This document shows positions 60,537-64,000 of a DNA stretch of 64,000 nucleotides, one piece after another (the stretch's first letter is position 1; the number at the start of each line of letters is the position of its first letter). The stretch is from contig NZ_JACHNU010000011.1 of the NCBI RefSeq assembly GCF_014199525.1, positions 1 to 64,000 of the forward strand, in the 5' to 3' direction. The DNA is from Conexibacter arvalis. Its GTDB lineage: Bacteria > Actinomycetota > Thermoleophilia > Solirubrobacterales > Solirubrobacteraceae. The translations under genes were made by a program, and so were the position numbers. The notes under the pieces were generated by a model that had not been told where the DNA came from, did not search any database, and was given only the letters and a program-made list of their open reading frames with translations.

Positions 60537-60622
60537 GGAGATTCCTTGTTCGGGAACGGCGGAGGATATTGCCGTTCCCTCCCGTATGACGCCTCCCGCG
60601 CCGGCGTCCGCCGCCCGACCGC

Positions 60623-61027
60623 TCACGCCGCCGCAGGCAATGCGGCGGTCACGTCGGTGTGGCCGAAATCGTCGCCCTTCCAGAGCAGTGGCTCGCCGCG
60701 CGCCTTCGCGAGCGCGTACGCGAAGCAGTCGCCGAAGTTGAGCCCCGCCGGATGGCCCGAGCCCTTCCCGAAGTCGCGGTAGGCCTCGCGCGCGGTGCGC
60801 CCGTGCTCGGCGGTGACGGGGGCGACCTCGATGCCGGCGACGGCGAGCAGCTCGTCGAGCCGTCGGCTCGCGACCGGGTCGCCGGCGCGGTCGACGACGG
60901 CGCCGGCCTCGACGTAGCTCGCAGCCGAGATCGCTCGCTGCTGCGCCGCCTCGATCGCGTGTGCGTACCGGTCGGCGTCCTCTTCGGCGAACAGGATCGC
61001 GATGAGCGCCGACGTGTCGACGATCAT
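60623..61027 (-). CDS. vapC: PIN-domain ribonuclease toxin VapC, second locus
   Basis: This 134-aa PIN protein has all four acidic landmarks: [20 protein letters not shown], the Glu in [12 protein letters not shown], Asp in [13 protein letters not shown] and [13 protein letters not shown] at the C-terminus. This subgroup is very like mycobacterial VapC. The ATG overlaps the antitoxin stop by 4 bp. It would cleave a specific RNA when freed from antitoxin. It shares little sequence with the VapC at 4047-4463, so the two loci are independent acquisitions. Confidence 0.93.
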   Translation of the reverse strand: MIVDTSALIAILFAEEDADRYAHAIEAAQQRAISAASYVEAGAVVDRAGDPVASRRLDELLAVAGIEVAPVTAEHGRTAREAYRDFGKGSGHPAGLNFGDCFAYALAKARGEPLLWKGDDFGHTDVTAALPAAA

Positions 61028-61281
61028 CGCGGCAGGCCGTCGGCGTCGTAGAGCAGCGCGCCGTGATCGAGCGCGCGCACCTCTGCCGGCACGCGGCTGG
61101 CGACGTCGCGGCCGATCGCGAGCATCCGCTCCGCGGCTCCCTGCCCCGGCTGCGCGGCGAGCAGGCGGTCCCGTCGCTCGCGCAGGGCGGTGGTGACCGC
61201 GGCGGTCATGCTCTCGCCCGTCAGCGACGCGACCTCGCGCGCCAGTCGCTGCGTCTCGTCGTTCTTGATGTTCAACGCCAC
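61024..61281 (-). CDS. vapB: VapB-type antitoxin (Rv0623-like)
   Basis: This 85-residue protein begins [20 protein letters not shown] then [19 protein letters not shown], which is the Rv0623/PSK antitoxin opening. The DNA-binding N-terminus is followed by a toxin-binding tail ([20 protein letters not shown]). I chose GTG 61281 because family members start here; longer frames to 61320 or 61338 add a basic segment. A -10-like TAGAAT lies 8 nt before this GTG, so the transcript may be leaderless. It probably represses its own operon with VapC. Confidence 0.88.
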   Translation of the reverse strand: MALNIKNDETQRLAREVASLTGESMTAAVTTALRERRDRLLAAQPGQGAAERMLAIGRDVASRVPAEVRALDHGALLYDADGLPR

Positions 61282-61289
61282 GACGACCA

Positions 61290-61316
61290 ATTCTACCCTC
61301 GCTCTCCTCCTGTCCA
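61290..61316 (-). promoter_or_regulatory. Promoter of vapBC-2 (leaderless type)
   Basis: On the bottom strand TGGACA (61316-61311) and TAGAAT (61295-61290) are separated by 15 bp, and the GTG start of vapB is 8 nt after the -10. No ribosome site is close to that GTG. Confidence 0.45.
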
Positions 61317-61428
61317 CCATCGCCCGGCCGATGGCCACCTAGAGCGTCGTCCGGCGGTGTGCAAGCGGTCCTAGATCCCTGTGGTGACGTGGAATGAACG
61401 TGTTGGATTCTTCGCGGTGGAGTGAGGT

Positions 61429-61477
61429 TTGACATGTTCGGCTATATAGATTAGCCTTTCAGCTATGAGTCTTAGCT
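61429..61477 (+). promoter_or_regulatory. Promoter with two tandem operators over the start codon
   Basis: TTGACA (61429-61434) and a weak TAGCCT (61452-61457) are 17 bp apart, and the ATG follows 7 nt later. Overlaid are two 17-bp dyads 21 bp apart: GGCTATATAGATTAGCC (61440-61456) and AGCTATGAGTCTTAGCT (61461-61477), sharing GCTAT-N5-TTAGC. The second spans the start codon at 61465. The TetR encoded downstream is the likely ligand. Confidence 0.7.
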
Positions 61478-62427
61478 ACGTGAATGTGGACGCCGGTCGG
61501 ATCGCGTACGAGGTGGCCGGCGAGGGGCCGCTGGTCGTCGGCGTGCACGGCATGGGCGACCTGCGCTCCGCATACCGCCACACCGTCCCGGCGCTCGTCG
61601 CCGCCGGCTTCCGCGTCGCGACCTTCGACCTGCGCGGCCACGGCGACAGCGACGCGACCTTCTCCGCCTACGACGACGAGGCCGCCGCCGGCGACCTGCT
61701 GGCGCTGATCGACCTGCTCGGCGGCGGCCCGGCGCTCGTGCTCGGCAACTCGATGGGCGCCGCCGCGGCCGTGATCGCCGCCGCGCGAGCGCCGGAGCGG
61801 ATCTCCGGGCTGGCGCTGCTCGGCCCCTTCGTGCGCGACCCGGAGTCCGGGCGGTTGAAGGAGCTGGCGATGCGGGCGGCGCTGCTCGAGCCGTGGGGCC
61901 CGGCCGCGTGGAAGGCCTACTACGGCTCCTGCTTCCCCGGCCGCAAGCCGGCCGACTTCGACGCCCATTGGGCGGCGGTGCGCGCGAGCCTCTCCCGACC
62001 CGGCCGCTGGAGCGCCTTCCGGCGCACGACGCGCACCAGCCACGCGCCGGCCGAGGCGGCGCTCGGCGAGGTGCGCGCGCCGGCGCTCGTCGTGATGGGG
62101 ACGGCCGACCCCGACTGGCCCGACGCGACCGCCGAGGCCCGCTGGGTCGCCGACGCCCTCTCCGCCGAGCTGCTGCTCGTCGATAGTGCCGGCCACTACC
62201 CGATGGCCGAGGAGCCCGAGCAGGTCAACCCGGCCCTCGTCGCCTTCGCGCGGAAGGCGTTCGCGGGCGCGGCCGGCGAGCACGGCAGCGCGAATGGCCC
62301 GGGCGGCGAGCGTGGCGGCGCGAATGGCGCCGCCGGCGAGCGTCGCGGCGGCGGCGCGGCGGGCGGACCGCGTGGCGCGGCGGGCGGCGGAGCGGCCGGC
62401 GGCGACACCCTCGCGGAGGCCGCCTGA
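61465..62427 (+). CDS. Alpha/beta hydrolase with Gly-rich tail
   Basis: This 320-aa protein has the alpha/beta-hydrolase core at residues 1-265: VVGVHGMGDLRSAYRHTVPA, TFDLRGHGDSD, nucleophile Ser in LGNSMGAAAAV, Asp in GTADPDWPD and His in DSAGHYPMAEEPEQV. The catalytic triad is complete. From about 268 to the end it is a low-complexity tail with roughly ten-residue repeats (GEHGSANGPG, GERGGANGAA, GERRGGG). The ATG lies within a tandem operator and about 7 nt after a -10 box, so translation may start on a leaderless mRNA. The stop overlaps the TetR ATG by one base. It is probably a detoxifying esterase or lactonase controlled by its own repressor. Confidence 0.9.
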   Translation: MSLSYVNVDAGRIAYEVAGEGPLVVGVHGMGDLRSAYRHTVPALVAAGFRVATFDLRGHGDSDATFSAYDDEAAAGDLLALIDLLGGGPALVLGNSMGAAAAVIAAARAPERISGLALLGPFVRDPESGRLKELAMRAALLEPWGPAAWKAYYGSCFPGRKPADFDAHWAAVRASLSRPGRWSAFRRTTRTSHAPAEAALGEVRAPALVVMGTADPDWPDATAEARWVADALSAELLLVDSAGHYPMAEEPEQVNPALVAFARKAFAGAAGEHGSANGPGGERGGANGAAGERRGGGAAGGPRGAAGGGAAGGDTLAEAA

Positions 62428-62999
62428 TGGCGCGGGCAGGGCTGACGCCGGAGCGGGTCGTCGCGCGCGGCGCGGAGCTGGCCGACGAGGTCGGGCTCGA
62501 GCGGCTGACGCTCGCGATGGTCGCGCAGGCGTTCGGCGTCGCGCAGCCAAGCCTCTACAAGCACGTGAGAGGGCTCGACGCGCTGCTGCAACAGATCTCC
62601 GCGCTGGCGACCGCCGAGCTGGCCGATGCGCTCGCCGACGCCGCCGCCGGCCGGGCCCGCGGCGACGCGCTCCGCGCGGCGGCGACCGCGTACCGCGCCT
62701 ACGCGACCGCCCACCCCGGCCGCTACGCCGCGACCCAGCGCGTCCCCGACCCGGCCGACCCCGCGCACGTCGCCGCCGGCGAGCGGGCGGTCGGCGCGAT
62801 CGCCGCCGTCCTGCGCGGCTGGGGCCTCGACGGCGATGACGCGATCGACGCCACCCGCGCCCTGCGCAGCGCCCTCCACGGCTTCGTCACGCTGGAGCGG
62901 GCCGGCGGCTTCGGCATGCCGCAGTCGGTCGACCGCTCCTTCGACCAGCTGGTCGCCGCGCTCGAGGTCGCCCTCGCCGCCTGGCCGGCGCCCGCCTGA
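62427..62999 (+). CDS. TetR-family regulator with WHG domain
   Basis: This 190-aa protein has an N-terminal helix-turn-helix (TPERVVARGAELADEVGLER then LTLAMVAQAFGVAQPSLYKH) and a TetR_C_33/WHG-type C-terminal domain (YRAYATAHPGRYAATQRVPD; LRSALHGFVTLERAGGFGMP). The ATG overlaps the hydrolase stop (TGATG), so both come from one transcript. It is the expected repressor of the dyads at 61440-61477 and hence of its own operon. The inducer is probably a substrate of the hydrolase. Confidence 0.93.
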   Translation: MARAGLTPERVVARGAELADEVGLERLTLAMVAQAFGVAQPSLYKHVRGLDALLQQISALATAELADALADAAAGRARGDALRAAATAYRAYATAHPGRYAATQRVPDPADPAHVAAGERAVGAIAAVLRGWGLDGDDAIDATRALRSALHGFVTLERAGGFGMPQSVDRSFDQLVAALEVALAAWPAPA

Positions 63000-63079
63000 C
63001 GCGTCGTACTCCCGTCCCGGCGCGGCTCCGCGCGGCCAGGCCCGGCGCGGCCAGGCGCGGCTCCGCGCGGCGCCGGCGG

Positions 63080-63886
63080 TCAGACCGCCAGCTCGACCGG
63101 GCTGCCGATCGGCAGCCACTTCACGCGCGGGGCGAGCTGGGGCGCGTGGGCGAAGGCGGCCTCGGCCTCGGCCCGTCCCTCGCGGAAGTGCTTCCAACCC
63201 TCGTAGTGGATCGGGACGATCGTGCGCGGGTCGGCGAGCTGGCACAGCTCGACCGCCTCCTCCGCCGACAGCGTGTAGCGCAGCGGTCCGCTGATCGGGA
63301 AGCGGACGCCGCCGAGGTGGACGAGCGCGGTGCCGACGTCGATCCGTCTCGGCACTTCGAGCACGCCGTCGCAGAGGACGGTGTCGCCGGTGATCCAGAG
63401 CGCGCCGTCGCGCTGGCCGGCCCATCTGAGCGCGAAGCCGACGACGTCCCCGACGATCGGCCGCGACAGCGGCGGACCGTGGCGGCAGGGCGTGGCCGTG
63501 ATCTCGATCGGCAGGCGCCCGTCGCCCTCCAGCCGCGTCGTCGCCCACGGCTCCAGCCCGCGCGTCGCGCCGACCTGCCCGTCGAGCCGCCGCGCCCCCG
63601 CCGCCGTCGTGACCACCGTCCCGGCCGACGGCAGCAGCGCCCGGCCGGCGGCGTCGAGGTTGTCGTCATGGTGGTCGTGGCTGAGCAGCACCGCGTCGAT
63701 CTGCCCGAGCTCGCCGGGCGCGATCGCCGGGCCGGTCAGCTTCCGCGACGACGTGCCCCATCCGAAGAAGTACCGTCTGCCGGCGGGGTCGAACGTCGGA
63801 TCGGTCAGCAGCCGCCATCCGCCGACCTCGATCAGGGCGGTCGGGCCGCCGACGTGCGTGATGCGGACCGTCTCTCCGCTGTCCAT
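63080..63886 (-). CDS. MBL-fold metal-dependent hydrolase
   Basis: This 268-aa protein of the metallo-beta-lactamase superfamily (L-ascorbate-lactonase UlaG-like/Lactamase_B_2 group) has the zinc-binding motif LLSHDHHDDNLD. Further ligands lie in ATPCRHGPPL, WITGDTVLCDG and VPIHYEGWKHFREG. The N-terminus ITHVGGPTALIEVGGWRLLT with TDPTFDP is typical. The ATG at 63886 follows nine residues of upstream frame that I excluded. The substrate is unknown; relatives include phospholipases and lactonases. It is convergent with the TetR gene; between them two copies of a GCGCGG-CTCC-GCGCGGC repeat lie at about 63020 and 63055. Confidence 0.9.
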   Translation of the reverse strand: MDSGETVRITHVGGPTALIEVGGWRLLTDPTFDPAGRRYFFGWGTSSRKLTGPAIAPGELGQIDAVLLSHDHHDDNLDAAGRALLPSAGTVVTTAAGARRLDGQVGATRGLEPWATTRLEGDGRLPIEITATPCRHGPPLSRPIVGDVVGFALRWAGQRDGALWITGDTVLCDGVLEVPRRIDVGTALVHLGGVRFPISGPLRYTLSAEEAVELCQLADPRTIVPIHYEGWKHFREGRAEAEAAFAHAPQLAPRVKWLPIGSPVELAV

Positions 63887-63947
63887 GGCGCGGACGCTAT
63901 GTCGCCGCGGCACGAGCGGTCAACAGGGAACGAACGCGCCAGCTTTC

Positions 63948-64000
63948 TCAGCCGGCCACGGCCGACGGTCCGGCGGCCGGGACGGCCGGCGTCGGCGGCT
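63948..64000 (-). CDS. Possible C-terminal fragment of a leftward gene
   Basis: On the bottom strand an open frame enters from the right edge and ends with a TGA at 63950-63948, reading PPTPAVPAAGPSAVAG. Only 17 codons are visible and they are low complexity, so this could be the Pro/Ala-rich tail of a protein or chance. No function can be given. Confidence 0.25.
   Translation of the reverse strand, partial: PPTPAVPAAGPSAVAG

Noticed and set aside
63020-63071. Two 17-bp direct copies of a GCGCGG-CTCC-GCGCGGC sequence, considered as attachment sites
   Set aside because: They are simple GC-rich hairpin text 35 bp apart between convergent genes. A terminator region is a simpler explanation and nothing mobile is adjacent.

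Overview
The window is high-GC DNA (most genes look about 72-75% G+C by eye) with tight gene packing, many 1-4 bp start/stop overlaps, GTG starts and several apparently leaderless promoters. The gene content is actinobacterial: a LuxR regulator with a TPR-like N-terminus, RibD-C/DHFR-like tandem proteins, BBE-type flavoproteins, DesK/NarL two-component genes, a PucR regulator, a CYP135-like P450 and dimeric NADP-IDH. A member of the Thermoleophilia/Solirubrobacterales (Conexibacter-like) is my best guess. That is an inference from overall character, not from a marker gene. No rRNA, tRNA, CRISPR, complete IS or prophage was seen.

Layout. 1-5.6 kb: the 5' end of dnaE runs off the left edge. A LysR regulator follows, then a lower-GC island with a 767-aa protein of unknown family, a small membrane protein and a VapBC pair. 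The island lies between two related hairpin repeats (about 1180-1229 and 4761-4809). mug (DNA glycosylase) follows. 5.6-10.4 kb: a decayed gamma-carbonic-anhydrase-like pseudogene, a methyltransferase, two VOC proteins, tandem RibD-C/DHFR-like proteins and an acyltransferase-3 membrane protein. 10.4-19.2 kb: divergent AraC and LuxR regulators, a flavin oxidase pair plus alpha/beta hydrolase operon, then a secreted DUF11-like protein translationally coupled to an L,D-transpeptidase. 19.2-27.6 kb: two exporter operons read leftward. One has an ABC ATPase, an ABC-2 permease, a DesK-type kinase and a NarL-type regulator. The other has a PadR regulator, two ABC ATPases and an FtsX permease. 27.9-31.2 kb: thioesterase, membrane protein, and a divergent SDR/WYL-regulator pair.

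31.3-36 kb: a two-gene amino-acid oxidation operon with a fused indolepyruvate-type ferredoxin oxidoreductase (1196 aa) and a Leu/Val/Phe dehydrogenase. 36-53.1 kb: a large peptide and D-amino-acid scavenging locus. It has an M38 amidohydrolase, S9 peptidase, D-amino-acid dehydrogenase, PucR regulator, a Dpp-type transporter (including a fused permease-ATPase), an M81 peptidase, a beta-lactamase-like serine hydrolase and a CocE-type hydrolase. Related inverted-repeat motifs lie in its promoter regions. Together these genes would import peptides, cleave them and oxidise the (D-)amino acids.

53.2-64 kb: gnd, a secreted M23 peptidase, a YjbR protein, a P450 with a tandem operator, TetR, icd, a second VapBC, an alpha/beta hydrolase-TetR operon with a tandem operator over its start codon, and an MBL-fold hydrolase.

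Most promising for follow-up: the hairpin-bounded island; the two tandem operator arrays, both with 21-bp periodicity; the AGA-rich substrate-binding protein gene; the PadR exporter with a degenerate ATPase; and the secreted protein/L,D-transpeptidase pair.
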